DNA of 18,220 bases from an uncultured Faecalibacterium sp. (GCA_900772565.1 CAAHET010000083.1:1-18220); one strand, 5' to 3'; shown: positions 1 to 7,109, counted from the first letter of the stretch. Made by a program: numbers and translations. Notes: generated from the sequence alone by a model not told the origin.

Positions 1-592
1 CCCACGTCGCATTACATATTGTATCAAAAATTCGGGCGTTTGTATAGGCTTTTTTGAGAAACTCCGAACTTTCTTTCCATTTTGTTACCTGAAATGTGGT
101 CTGTGCAACTGCAAAAAGGGGTTTTTGGGGGTCAGAAGGGCCTTTCCACGCCTCTAATTCGGCTAAATCGGCAAAAACGAACACCTCACCCCGGGTGTGT
201 CCCACGATGCCCTGCACCTCCGGGTGGGTCTTATCCCCCGCCACCAGCAGCACCGCACCCTCTTTTTCGGCCTGTGCGGCAATGCGCTGGATCTTCTGCA
301 CAAAGGGGCAGGTGGCATCATGGTACGGGATGCCGCGCGTCTCCAGTTCGTCGCATACGCTGCGGGGTACCCCGTGGCTGCGGATGACCACCTCGCACCC
401 GGCAGGCACATCCTGCACAGTGTCTACCACCTGTGCACCCTTGCGCTGCATATCCTCCACCGCCTGCGGGTTGTGGATCAGCGGACCCAGCGTAGCCACC
501 TTATGTCCCTCGGCCAGCAGGCCGTAGGTCAGTTCCACAGCGCGGTTCACGCCGAAGCAGAACCCCGCTGTTTTCGCCAAACGGATCTCCAT
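1..592 (-). CDS. ispH: 4-hydroxy-3-methylbut-2-enyl diphosphate reductase, partial
   Basis: The last enzyme of the MEP isoprenoid pathway. It uses a [4Fe-4S] cluster to reduce HMBPP to IPP and DMAPP in the cytoplasm. The frame is open from an ATG at 590-592 to the left edge (197 codons), so the C-terminus is missing. Visible IspH hallmarks in order are the AGFCFGV cluster cysteine at residue 12, the LIHN histidine, the RSHGVP histidine, DATCPFV with the second cysteine, the GHTRGE histidine/glutamate pair, AQTTF, and TICNAT with the third cysteine. Only 2 nt separate it from the plsC stop, so it is translated from the same operon; its Shine-Dalgarno (a G-run 5' of the ATG) is weak. In many Clostridia this protein continues into ribosomal protein S1 domains, which cannot be judged here. 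Confidence 0.95.
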   Translation of the reverse strand, partial: MEIRLAKTAGFCFGVNRAVELTYGLLAEGHKVATLGPLIHNPQAVEDMQRKGAQVVDTVQDVPAGCEVVIRSHGVPRSVCDELETRGIPYHDATCPFVQKIQRIAAQAEKEGAVLLVAGDKTHPEVQGIVGHTRGEVFVFADLAELEAWKGPSDPQKPLFAVAQTTFQVTKWKESSEFLKKAYTNARIFDTICNATW

Positions 593-594
593 TT

Positions 595-1206
595 TTACGC
601 CCCCATCTTTTCCCATGCTTCCAGCAGCGCCTGCTTGTTGGCACGGAGTTTTTTGGTGTCCCGGCGGCCCTCCATGGCAAACTGCGCTGCGGGCATCGGC
701 TCGCCGTAGATCACCCGCACCTTGCAGAACAGGTGCATCTTTCCGTCCGGGGTGTCGTACAGGATGCGGCAGGGTACAACGTCCACCCCGGCCTCGGCGG
801 CAATGACGAACAGGCCGCTCTTGGGGGGCAGGAGCTTACCCTCCTTTTCGCGGGTGCCCTCCGGGAAGATGAGCAGCGTCTCGCCCTGCTTGCAGGCCTC
901 CACCGTCTGGGAGATGACCGCCATCTCGTCCTTGGTGCCGCGGACGCACACGCCGCCGCAGCAGCGGAAGAACCATGTCAGGAAACCATTGATCTCGAAC
1001 AGCTCCTTTTTGGCGAATGCCACCATCCTCCTGCCCCACCGGGTGACAACGATAAACACCGGGTCGATGGCAGACACATGGGTGGGTGCGAGGATATAGC
1101 CCTTCGTCTGCACCTTTTTCAGGTTTTCGCGTCCCTCCACCCGGATGCGGAAACCGATGTGCCACACAAGCCACGCAAGGGGCACCAGAATATAATATAG
1201 TACCAT
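595..1206 (-). CDS. plsC: 1-acyl-sn-glycerol-3-phosphate acyltransferase (PlsC/LPLAT family)
   Basis: Transfers an acyl chain to lysophosphatidate to give phosphatidate, at the cytoplasmic face of the membrane. The 203-residue protein has an N-terminal hydrophobic segment (about residues 3-18) and the LPLAT block I motif H-x4-D at His43-Asp48 (THVSAID). Block III is FPEGTREKEGKL near residue 115, and a late PMPAA segment is compatible with block IV. The length is short but normal for Firmicute PlsC proteins. It lies 24 bp downstream of cmk and 2 nt upstream of ispH on the same strand. The order cmk-plsC-ispH is a recurrent clostridial operon, which supports the call. Exact acyl-donor preference cannot be read from sequence. 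Confidence 0.93.
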   Translation of the reverse strand: MVLYYILVPLAWLVWHIGFRIRVEGRENLKKVQTKGYILAPTHVSAIDPVFIVVTRWGRRMVAFAKKELFEINGFLTWFFRCCGGVCVRGTKDEMAVISQTVEACKQGETLLIFPEGTREKEGKLLPPKSGLFVIAAEAGVDVVPCRILYDTPDGKMHLFCKVRVIYGEPMPAAQFAMEGRRDTKKLRANKQALLEAWEKMGA

Positions 1207-1230
1207 TTTTCTATTCCTGTCCTGTTTGTT

Positions 1231-1899
1231 TTATCCGCCGATCTTTTTGGCAATGATCTGCTTCATGGCGTCAAGGCTCTGCTCAAAATCCAGCGCCGAG
1301 GTATCCAGCAGCACTGCGTCCTCCGCCTGCTTCAGCGGGGCGGCGGCGCGGTGGGTGTCCTGATAGTCCCGCTGCTTCACATCCGCCAGCACTTCCTCGT
1401 AGGGGGTGTCGATACCCTTGGCCTGATACTCCTTCCAGCGGCGGGTGGCGCGTGCCTCCGGGCTGGCGGTCAGGAAAATTTTCACCGTAGCGTCCGGCAG
1501 CACCACCGTGCCGATATCCCGGCCGTCCATCAGCACATCCTGCTTTTTGGCCATGCTGCGCTGCAAGTCCAGTAGAAATGCCCGCACGGCGGGGTTTGCA
1601 CCCACGGCAGAGGCTGCCATACCCGCCTGCTCGGTGCGGATGGCGGTGCTCACGTCCTCGTCCTTCAAGTAGATGTGCTGCTCGCCCGCAATGGACGCCA
1701 GCCGCAGCTCGATTTCCGGCAGCAGGGCATCCAACGCCGCGTTGTCCTTGGGGTCCTTGCCCGCGCGCAAGGCATACAGGCCGATGGCGCGGTACATTGC
1801 ACCGGTGTCCACATAGATATAGCCCAGCTCTGCCGCCAGACGGCGTGCCAGAGTAGATTTGCCTGCACCCGCAGGCCCATCGATTGCAACAGATACCAT
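1231..1899 (-). CDS. cmk: (d)CMP kinase (cytidylate kinase)
   Basis: Phosphorylates CMP and dCMP to the diphosphates with ATP in the cytoplasm, for nucleic acid and lipid precursor supply. The 222-residue protein opens with AIDGPAGAGKST, the P-loop at residues 8-16. The family motifs YVDTGAMYRAIGLYAL, DGRDIGTVVLPDA, IFLTASPEARATRR and a C-terminal LDTSALDFEQ follow, all typical of bacterial Cmk. The ATG at 1897-1899 follows AAGGAG with good spacing. It is the second gene of the operon, 54 bp after the flavoprotein gene and 24 bp before plsC. No separate promoter is obvious in the 54-bp gap, which is AT-rich. Confidence 0.97.
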   Translation of the reverse strand: MVSVAIDGPAGAGKSTLARRLAAELGYIYVDTGAMYRAIGLYALRAGKDPKDNAALDALLPEIELRLASIAGEQHIYLKDEDVSTAIRTEQAGMAASAVGANPAVRAFLLDLQRSMAKKQDVLMDGRDIGTVVLPDATVKIFLTASPEARATRRWKEYQAKGIDTPYEEVLADVKQRDYQDTHRAAAPLKQAEDAVLLDTSALDFEQSLDAMKQIIAKKIGG

Positions 1900-1953
1900 G
1901 ATATGTTCTCCTTATTTATATATAGTACACAGGGAATTGACTGCGCTGCTTTT

Positions 1954-3246
1954 TTACAGATTATTCGCAAAGCTTTGTGCGGTGCAGAAGGCAATTTGCA
2001 GATTGTAGCCGCCGGTGTAGGCGTCCACGTCCAGCACCTCGCCCGCAAAGTACAGCCCCAGCGCCTTTTTGCTCTGCATGGTTTTGGGGTCTACCTCCCG
2101 CACCGATACGCCGCCGCTGGTGATGACTGCGTGGGCAAGGTCGCCCCGGGCGTCAATGGACACCTGCCAGTGCTTGACCAGCTGCACCAGCTCCCGTTTC
2201 TGCTCCCGGGTAATCTGGTTTGCCTTGGTGGCGGGGTCGATGCCCCAGCGCGCCACCATGACCGGCTGCATACTGGAGGGCAGCAGCTTGACCAGCGCAC
2301 CCTGCGCCGCGTGGTTTGCCAGCAGGGCAAAGTCCCGGGTGATGCGGTCGTACAGCTGCTCCTCGCTCAGGGCGGGCTTCAGGTCGATCTCCGCGATGTA
2401 CCTGTGCTTTTTCATGTCCCCCAAATGGCTGGACGCGCTCAAAGTCAGCGGCCCGCTGATGCCAAAGTGAGTAAACAGCATCTCGCCCTGCTCGTCAAAG
2501 ATGGCCTTGCCGTCCTCCAGCAGGGTCAGGGTGACGTTTTTCAGTGCCAGACCCATCATCTTTTTGCAGTCCGGGTCCCGGCTGACAAGGCTGACCAGAC
2601 TGGGCACCGGCTCCACAAGGGTGTGCCCCGCCTGCTGCGCCAGTTTGTAGCCGTCGCCGGTAGAGCCTGTGGTGGGATAGCTCACGCCGCCGGTGGCTAC
2701 CAGTACGGCATCCGCCCGGTATTCCCTGCCGGAAGTGCCCCGCACGCCCACGCAGCGCAGCGCCGGGCCCGCCTTTTTCTTTTTGGGGTGGCGCGGGTTT
2801 TCCGGTGCCGCCGGGGCGGGCTCTGCCTCGGGCGCGATGTCCTCCAGCAGCAGCTTTTTTGCGCCGTCGTAGACGATGTTGGCGTCCTGCGCATAGCGCA
2901 GCAGCGCCTGCCGGATCTCCTCGGCCTTATCCGATACCGGGAACACCCGGCGGCCGCGCTCCACCTTCAGCTCCACGCCCAAAGCTTCGAACAGCTCCAT
3001 GGTCTTTGCCGGGGGGAATGCCCCCAGCGAGGAATACAAAAAGCGCGGGTTCGTGCGCACATGGCGCAAAAACTCCTCTGCCGGGCAGTCGTTGGTCACG
3101 TTGCAGCGCCCCTTGCCGGTGACAAGGATCTTCTGCCCGGGCTTCTCGGTATGCTCCAGCACCGTCACCTGATGTCCCTGCCGCACGGCAGCACCCGCCG
3201 CCATCAGTCCGGCTGCCCCGGCTCCCACGATCAAAACCCTTGCCAT
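1954..3246 (-). CDS. NAD(P)/FAD-dependent oxidoreductase, HI0933/YhiN family
   Basis: A predicted flavoprotein of the HI0933/YhiN family, often labelled 'aminoacetone oxidase family'. Its true reaction is unsettled. The 430-residue protein starts MARVLIVGAGAAGLMAA, a dinucleotide-binding GxGxxG at residues 8-13, followed by GKGRCNVTND near residue 44, a family signature. VLVATGGVSYPTTGSTGDGY lies near 182-200, and the C-terminus is GLYFAGEVLDVDAYTGGYNLQIAF, the second FAD contact. Residues about 139-161 form a Glu/Pro/Ala then Lys-rich stretch (HPKKKKAG) that looks like a lineage-specific loop. GGGAGG lies 7 nt before the ATG. It is first in the operon ahead of cmk, as in many Clostridia. Confidence 0.92.
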   Translation of the reverse strand: MARVLIVGAGAAGLMAAGAAVRQGHQVTVLEHTEKPGQKILVTGKGRCNVTNDCPAEEFLRHVRTNPRFLYSSLGAFPPAKTMELFEALGVELKVERGRRVFPVSDKAEEIRQALLRYAQDANIVYDGAKKLLLEDIAPEAEPAPAAPENPRHPKKKKAGPALRCVGVRGTSGREYRADAVLVATGGVSYPTTGSTGDGYKLAQQAGHTLVEPVPSLVSLVSRDPDCKKMMGLALKNVTLTLLEDGKAIFDEQGEMLFTHFGISGPLTLSASSHLGDMKKHRYIAEIDLKPALSEEQLYDRITRDFALLANHAAQGALVKLLPSSMQPVMVARWGIDPATKANQITREQKRELVQLVKHWQVSIDARGDLAHAVITSGGVSVREVDPKTMQSKKALGLYFAGEVLDVDAYTGGYNLQIAFCTAQSFANNL

Positions 3247-3278
3247 CTGTCATCCTCCCAAAATCGCCTTTTAACTCT

Positions 3279-3306
3279 ATTGTATCATACCAGAAACCCC
3301 GCGCAA
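3279..3306 (-). promoter_or_regulatory. SigA-type promoter of the flavoprotein-cmk-plsC-ispH operon
   Basis: On the minus strand TTGCGC (3301-3306) is followed after 16 nt by TACAAT (3279-3284). A TG dinucleotide one base upstream makes an extended -10. The start codon lies about 33 nt further on. The divergent tetR promoter begins 50 bp to the right, so the two promoters sit back to back without overlapping. Confidence 0.65.
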
Positions 3307-3356
3307 AAGCAATGCAGCGCCGCAGGAAATGAATGGATTTTCGGTTCCGTGCCCTC

Positions 3357-3385
3357 TTGACAAAGCCGCCGGGCTGCTGTATTCT
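3357..3385 (+). promoter_or_regulatory. SigA promoter of the tetR-type gene
   Basis: A consensus TTGACA at 3357-3362, exactly 17 nt, then TATTCT at 3380-3385. The expected transcription start near 3392 falls inside the palindrome at 3389-3407, so bound repressor would block initiation. The Shine-Dalgarno AAGGAG and the ATG at 3425 follow. Confidence 0.8.
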
Positions 3386-3388
3386 TTT

Positions 3389-3407
3389 TACAGACCGTTA
3401 GTTTGTA
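3389..3407. promoter_or_regulatory. Predicted TetR-family operator, copy 1 (autoregulatory)
   Basis: TACAGACCGTTAGTTTGTA is an imperfect 19-bp palindrome over the transcription start of the regulator gene. A second, similar 19-bp palindrome precedes the exporter at 4110-4128. The two share TAC-x-GACC in the left arm and x-GT-y-TGTA in the right arm. Autorepression is inferred from position. Confidence 0.7.
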
Positions 3408-3424
3408 AAGAAGGAGCATCTGCC

Positions 3425-4069
3425 ATGCCGCGCAACAAATACCCAGAGCAGACCGTGGAAAAGATTTTGGACGCCGCTGCCCTGCTCTTCATACAGAAGG
3501 GCTACCAGAATACCACCCTGCAGGACATCATCGATGCCACAAAGCTTTCCAAAGGGGCGGTGTACCATCACTTCCGCTCCAAGGAGGAGATCGCGCAGCG
3601 CGTCGGTGACCGTTTGGGCGACCAGATGTGGGCGCCGCTGCGCCAAATCCGGGACGACCCCGCCCTAACCGGGCTGCAAAAGCTGCAGGCGGTGTTTGCA
3701 GCATCCTTTGCCGGGCAGCGGCAGCAGCAGATCGCCCAGACTTTGCCGCACCTGTGCAGCAACCCGCAGTTCCTTGCCATGGAGCTGACCAACATTGAAG
3801 CGCATCTGGCCCCGGAATGTATTGCACCCATGATCCGGCAGGGCATGGCGGACGCCTCCATCCACACCGCCGATGCCAATGCGCTGGCCGAAGCGCTGTT
3901 CGTGCTGGCAGACATCTGGCTTTCCCCCCAGACGCGCCCCACCACGCCGGCCCAGCAGCGGGCGCGGAACCTCGTGTTTCAGCAAATGACCCATGCGCTT
4001 GGGCTGGACCTTTTGACGGATGCACAGGCCGAACAGCTGGTGCAGCTGTGCACACCGGTCAAAGACTGA
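3425..4069 (+). CDS. TetR/AcrR-family transcriptional regulator
   Basis: A one-component regulator of 214 residues. The N-terminal DNA-binding domain spans about residues 5-60, with the helix-turn-helix TTLQDIIDATKLSKGAVYHHF (30-50) and the usual RSKEEI after it. The rest is an all-helical ligand-binding domain with no recognisable relatives by eye. The start chosen is the ATG at 3425 (MPRNKY), because AAGGAG lies just before it and the promoter ends at 3385. An in-frame ATG at 3329 lies upstream of the promoter and cannot be used. A terminator follows at 4077, then the MFS exporter gene. Shared operators suggest it represses itself and the exporter until a toxic ligand binds. Confidence 0.93.
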   Translation: MPRNKYPEQTVEKILDAAALLFIQKGYQNTTLQDIIDATKLSKGAVYHHFRSKEEIAQRVGDRLGDQMWAPLRQIRDDPALTGLQKLQAVFAASFAGQRQQQIAQTLPHLCSNPQFLAMELTNIEAHLAPECIAPMIRQGMADASIHTADANALAEALFVLADIWLSPQTRPTTPAQQRARNLVFQQMTHALGLDLLTDAQAEQLVQLCTPVKD

Positions 4070-4076
4070 ATTTTCC

Positions 4077-4100
4077 GGGCGGAACGCTCCGCCCTTTTTT
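4077..4100 (+). terminator. Rho-independent terminator after the TetR-family gene
   Basis: A 7-bp stem GGGCGGA/TCCGCCC (4077-4083 with 4088-4094) with a four-base loop ACGC, followed by six T. It starts 7 nt after the stop codon. No convincing separate promoter lies between it and the exporter, so it may act as a partial terminator that sets the regulator/exporter ratio. Confidence 0.85.
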
Positions 4101-4109
4101 GTACGCAGA

Positions 4110-4128
4110 TACGGACCAACGGTCTGTA
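4110..4128. promoter_or_regulatory. Predicted TetR-family operator, copy 2 (exporter)
   Basis: TACGGACCAACGGTCTGTA is an imperfect 19-bp palindrome that ends 22 nt before the exporter ATG. It matches the site at 3389-3407 in length and arms. The core AACGGTCTGTAA is also present, inverted, in copy 1. It would control exporter transcription, or obstruct read-through from the regulator gene. Confidence 0.7.
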
Positions 4129-4150
4129 AGCAAAAAAACAGGAGGTTTCC

Positions 4151-5344
4151 ATGAACACTTTTTTCCTCATCGTCCTCGGGCAGATCATTTCCCTGTTCGG
4201 CAATGCCGCCCTGCGGTTTGCGCTGCCGCTGTACCTGCTGCGGCAGACCGGTTCCGCTGCGCTGTACGGCGGCATCACCGCACTGGCCATGCTGCCTGCT
4301 CTGGCCGGAATGCTGACCGGCGGCGCACTGGCAGACCGCTGCCGTAAAGCCCGCCTGATGGCGCTGCTGGATCTGGTGACCGCCGGTATTTCGGCGGCAG
4401 CCGCTGCCGAACTGCCGCATCTGCCCCTGCTTCCGCTGATCCTGACCGTGCTGGGCAGTCTGTACGCCATTCAGGGGCTTTACCAGCCCGTGGTACGCGC
4501 CTGTCTGCCCCTGCTGCTGAACGGCACCCAGCTGCTGCGCGGCAACGCAGTCATCCAGCTGGTGGATACCGTGGACGAGCTTCTCGGTCCCCTGCTGGGT
4601 GCTGTTCTGCTGGAGCACCTCGGCATCCGGGGGTTGCTGGCGCTCTGCGGCGGCTGCTTTGCGCTTTCCGCCGGGATGGAGTTCTGCCTGCGCATCCCAC
4701 AGGATGTCCCCCGGGACGCAAAGCTCTCTGTCCGTTCTCTGTGGACCGACCTGCGGGAAAGTGCGCATTTTCTCACCGGACAGGCTGCGGTGCTGCGGTT
4801 AGCTGCCGCCATGGCGGCTGTAAACCTGCTGGAAGTCCCTGCCCTCACCGTGGGTGTTCCGGTACTGGTGGTACAGACTTTGCAGAAAAGTGATGCTTCC
4901 CTTGGCCTTGTGCAGGCGGTGCTGAGCGCGGGCGGCATTTTAGGCGGCGTACTGGCCGGAACCGTCTTTGTCCGGCATCCCATCCGCAGCGGCACACATC
5001 TTTTGCTGGCGCTCAGCGGCGTGTGCGCCGCACTGGGTCTTGCCCTCCGGGTGCCCACGCTCCAGTTCGGCAGTATTCTGGTGCTGGGGGCCGTGTTTAT
5101 GGCCGTGGCGGCGCTGTTCAATGTGTGGTTTTTTGCGCAGCTGCAAGTGTTAGTGCCGCAGGCACAGCTGGGCAAAACGACCGCCTGCATCTCCGTGCTG
5201 GCCTGCCTGACCCAGCCCATCGGGCAGGCAGCCTATGGCAGTGCCTTCCAGCACTGGGCTGCGCACCCGGCAGATGTCCTGCTGGCAGCCGGGGTGCTTT
5301 CGGCGCTAGTCCTCTGGCTGCTGCAAACACGCCGTACCGTCTGA
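4151..5344 (+). CDS. MFS transporter, MefA/MFS_3-like multidrug or macrolide exporter
   Basis: A 397-residue, almost wholly hydrophobic protein compatible with 12 membrane helices. The cytoplasmic loop between helices 2 and 3 carries the MFS motif A variant GGALADRCRKARLM (about 57-70). The N-terminus (GQIISLFGNAALRFALPLYLL) resembles the MFS_3 group, which includes macrolide-efflux and enterobactin-exporter relatives. GGAGG lies 6 nt before the ATG. It sits downstream of a TetR-family regulator that shares its operator, the normal arrangement for inducible efflux. Export of a toxic small molecule is inferred; the substrate cannot be deduced. It ends convergently with the M23 peptidase gene across a shared terminator. 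Confidence 0.9.
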   Translation: MNTFFLIVLGQIISLFGNAALRFALPLYLLRQTGSAALYGGITALAMLPALAGMLTGGALADRCRKARLMALLDLVTAGISAAAAAELPHLPLLPLILTVLGSLYAIQGLYQPVVRACLPLLLNGTQLLRGNAVIQLVDTVDELLGPLLGAVLLEHLGIRGLLALCGGCFALSAGMEFCLRIPQDVPRDAKLSVRSLWTDLRESAHFLTGQAAVLRLAAAMAAVNLLEVPALTVGVPVLVVQTLQKSDASLGLVQAVLSAGGILGGVLAGTVFVRHPIRSGTHLLLALSGVCAALGLALRVPTLQFGSILVLGAVFMAVAALFNVWFFAQLQVLVPQAQLGKTTACISVLACLTQPIGQAAYGSAFQHWAAHPADVLLAAGVLSALVLWLLQTRRTV

Positions 5345-5352
5345 CGCAGCAA

Positions 5353-5380
5353 AAAAGGAGCCGCTGTTGCAGCCCCTTTT
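5353..5380. terminator. Bidirectional terminator between MFS and M23 genes
   Basis: The arms AAAAGGAGCCGC and GCAGCCCCTTTT pair at 10 of 12 positions around a TGTT loop. An A-run on the left and a T-run on the right let the hairpin end transcription in both directions. It lies between two convergent stop codons (5344 and 5390), the only space available. Confidence 0.75.
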
Positions 5381-5389
5381 ATGGTTTGC

Positions 5390-6154
5390 TTACTCCGGCA
5401 GCTTTGCCGGGTCGAGATAGCTTTCGCCCTGCTTTACCTCCACATGGATGTGGCTCTCCTCGGCGCATTCGCAGCCGACTGTGCCCGCCGTGCCCAGCTT
5501 CTGCCCGGCGGTCACGGTGTCGCCCGCCTTTACGGTAGAGTCAGCCACACCGCACAGCCGCCAAAGGCGGCCGGCGGCATCTTCCAGCACCACCACAGTG
5601 CCCCAGTTGCCCTCTGCCCCGGCAGACACCACCTTGCCCGCCACGGGTGCCGCTACCGCAGCGCCCTGCGTGCAGGCGTAGTCTACGCCGTTGTGGGTGC
5701 GCCAGTCGCCCAGCGTTTTGTTATAGACCAGCTCATCGCCGCTGAAGGCGTTGAGCACGCGCCCCGGCATAGAGGGCGCGGCGGCAGGCTGCGCCGAACT
5801 GCTGGCAGGCGAGGATGCGCCTTGCAGTGCCGAGGGTTCGCGCAGCGAACCAGAGCCAGACTGCGCACCAGAGGACGCCCCAGAGGGCGTCTGCTGCGGC
5901 ACATCTGCCTTGCTGTTTGCAACGTCGGTCACGGGCTGCTGCCATGTGGTGTCCTCCTGTGCGTCCCAGTCCGGTTCTGTTTCCGGGGTGGTCTGTTGGG
6001 TGGTGCCGGGGGTGTCCAACCCCTCCAAACTTTTTTGCAGTTCTGCCCGCAGGGCGCGCACCGCCCACACCCCCGCCGCAGCCGCAGCCAGCAGGCTTGC
6101 GGTCAGCAGCAGAGCAAAGCCCTTGCCGTGCAGAAATTTTTTGATCTGCTCCAT
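5390..6154 (-). CDS. Membrane-anchored M23 (LytM/SpoIIQ-like) peptidase-domain protein
   Basis: 254 residues. A short basic N-terminus precedes one membrane segment (about 12-33), then a Thr/Pro/Ser/Ala-rich linker (about 45-130) and a C-terminal M23 domain outside the membrane. Zinc-ligand motifs are present: H154-x3-D158 (HNGVD) and H235-x-H237 (HIHVEV). The mid-domain Tyr-x-His-Leu motif, which supplies a catalytic histidine in LytM, reads LWRLCG (197-202), so hydrolysis may be impaired. That change and the single helix recall SpoIIQ, but no sporulation genes are near. The start is the ATG at 6152-6154, after GGGAGT; upstream in-frame ATGs lie in the leader. The upstream gene ends with its own terminator, so it must be transcribed separately. 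Confidence 0.85.
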   Translation of the reverse strand: MEQIKKFLHGKGFALLLTASLLAAAAAGVWAVRALRAELQKSLEGLDTPGTTQQTTPETEPDWDAQEDTTWQQPVTDVANSKADVPQQTPSGASSGAQSGSGSLREPSALQGASSPASSSAQPAAAPSMPGRVLNAFSGDELVYNKTLGDWRTHNGVDYACTQGAAVAAPVAGKVVSAGAEGNWGTVVVLEDAAGRLWRLCGVADSTVKAGDTVTAGQKLGTAGTVGCECAEESHIHVEVKQGESYLDPAKLPE

Positions 6155-6242
6155 GCTTGTTACTCCCATCTGTCCGTTTTGTGTACGGGGTCTTTTTCTG
6201 GGTTTAGTGTGGGACAGCGGCGGGCAGTTTATACAAGGAAAC

Positions 6243-6283
6243 AAAAAAAGAGACCGCTGCACATTTTGTGCAGCGGTCTCTTT
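6243..6283 (-). terminator. Strong Rho-independent terminator of the Bax-inhibitor-family gene
   Basis: A perfect inverted repeat AGAGACCGCTGCACA/TGTGCAGCGGTCTCT (6249-6263 with 6267-6281) around a three-base loop, extendable to 17 bp. On the minus strand it is followed by seven T. It lies 13 nt past the stop codon of the gene at 6296-7000 and insulates it from the M23 gene. Confidence 0.93.
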
Positions 6284-6295
6284 GAAATACCCAGC

Positions 6296-7000
6296 TTAGT
6301 CGCGGCGGCGGCTGTTCAGACCCAGCAGACGCACCACATACAGGAAGATGTTGATAAAGTCCAGATACAGCGTCAGTGCGCCGTAGATAGAAGCCTTTTC
6401 GGCCAGTTCGCTGTCCCCTGCGTAGTAGGAGTACATCTGGCTCAGCTTCTGGGTGTCGTAGGCGGTCAGCAGCATGAACACCACCAGACCGATGCCGGAA
6501 TACAGCACCGTGCTCATAAAGCCCATGCCGAACAGCACACCGGCAAAGCCGGTGATAATCAACGCAAACAGCGCCATCATCAGCTTGGGGCCCCAGCCGG
6601 ACAGATCCTTGTGGGTGGTGGTGCCGTAAACTGCCATCAGGCCGAAATACAGCGAGGTGGCAAGGAAGGCCAGCACCAGCGTGCCCAGATCAAAGGCAAG
6701 GAAATAATAGCTCAGCACCATGCCGTTGAGCAGGGCGTAGCCTAAAAATACGCCTCTTGCCGCGCCCACGGACATATTCTGCACCCGGGCGCTCAGCACA
6801 AACACCAGCGCCAGCTCGGCAATGGTGAACAGCAGATACAGCGAGTTGACCACATAGAACAGCGGGGTGGTCGCAGTGACAAACGCCGCTGCAAAGGTGA
6901 CCAGCAGTCCCAGCGCCATCCAGCGGTAGGTGCGGGTCATATAATCAGCCGAGGTCATTGTAGGCTCTGCATAGCCACGGTTGTAATTGTTGTAACTCAT
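6296..7000 (-). CDS. Bax inhibitor-1/YccA family membrane protein
   Basis: A 234-residue integral membrane protein with about seven hydrophobic segments after a soluble Tyr/Asn-rich N-terminus (MSYNNYNRGYAEP). The pattern TYRWMALGLLVTFAAAF, then ALTLYLDFINIFLYVVRLLG near the C-terminus, is diagnostic of the BI-1/YccA (LFG/TMBIM) family. That C-terminal helix carries the aspartate linked to pH-dependent calcium leak in a bacterial homologue. The bacterial role is not firmly established; YccA of E. coli interacts with the FtsH protease. The ATG at 6998-7000 follows GGAGGA. It is a single-gene unit with its own strong terminator, and its 5' leader contains a 7-bp hairpin (7024-7048). A divergent hemW promoter lies upstream. 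Confidence 0.92.
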   Translation of the reverse strand: MSYNNYNRGYAEPTMTSADYMTRTYRWMALGLLVTFAAAFVTATTPLFYVVNSLYLLFTIAELALVFVLSARVQNMSVGAARGVFLGYALLNGMVLSYYFLAFDLGTLVLAFLATSLYFGLMAVYGTTTHKDLSGWGPKLMMALFALIITGFAGVLFGMGFMSTVLYSGIGLVVFMLLTAYDTQKLSQMYSYYAGDSELAEKASIYGALTLYLDFINIFLYVVRLLGLNSRRRD

Positions 7001-7023
7001 CTGGGTTCCTCCAGTCTATTCTG

Positions 7024-7048
7024 CCGGAGCATTTCTCTCTTGCTCCGG
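7024..7048. repeat. Inverted repeat between the BI-1-family and hemW genes
   Basis: CCGGAGC (7024-7030) pairs with GCTCCGG (7042-7048) across 11 nt. It overlaps the hemW -35 hexamer and would also lie in the 5' leader of the divergent gene. It may be an operator or a leader hairpin; neither can be shown here. Confidence 0.5.
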
Positions 7049-7068
7049 TCTACGGAATATAGTATACT
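7040..7068 (+). promoter_or_regulatory. SigA-type promoter of hemW
   Basis: TTGCTC (7040-7045), a 17-nt spacer, and TATACT (7063-7068). The start codon is at 7110, leaving a leader of about 35 nt. The -10 region AGTATACT is self-complementary, but I found no matching -35 for a divergent minus-strand promoter there. Confidence 0.7.
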
Positions 7069-7109
7069 GCATAGAAATGAACGTTTCATGAAAAAGGCTG
7101 TGATATTGT

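Noticed and set aside
82..709. Plus-strand frames over the left edge
   Set aside because: They are antisense to ispH, which carries all expected cluster and substrate motifs.
1675..3360. A 561-codon plus-strand frame opposite cmk and the flavoprotein gene
   Set aside because: It is the antisense shadow of two well-recognised genes; its protein is His/Gln/Leu-rich without family motifs, as expected from GC-rich antisense frames.
3665..4768. A 367-codon minus-strand frame across the TetR-family and MFS genes
   Set aside because: Antisense to two recognised genes, crosses their terminator and operator, and is rich in Gln/His with no domain.
5381..6745. A 454-codon plus-strand frame opposite the M23 and BI-1-family genes
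   Set aside because: It runs through two terminators and has no recognisable domain; both minus-strand genes are certain.
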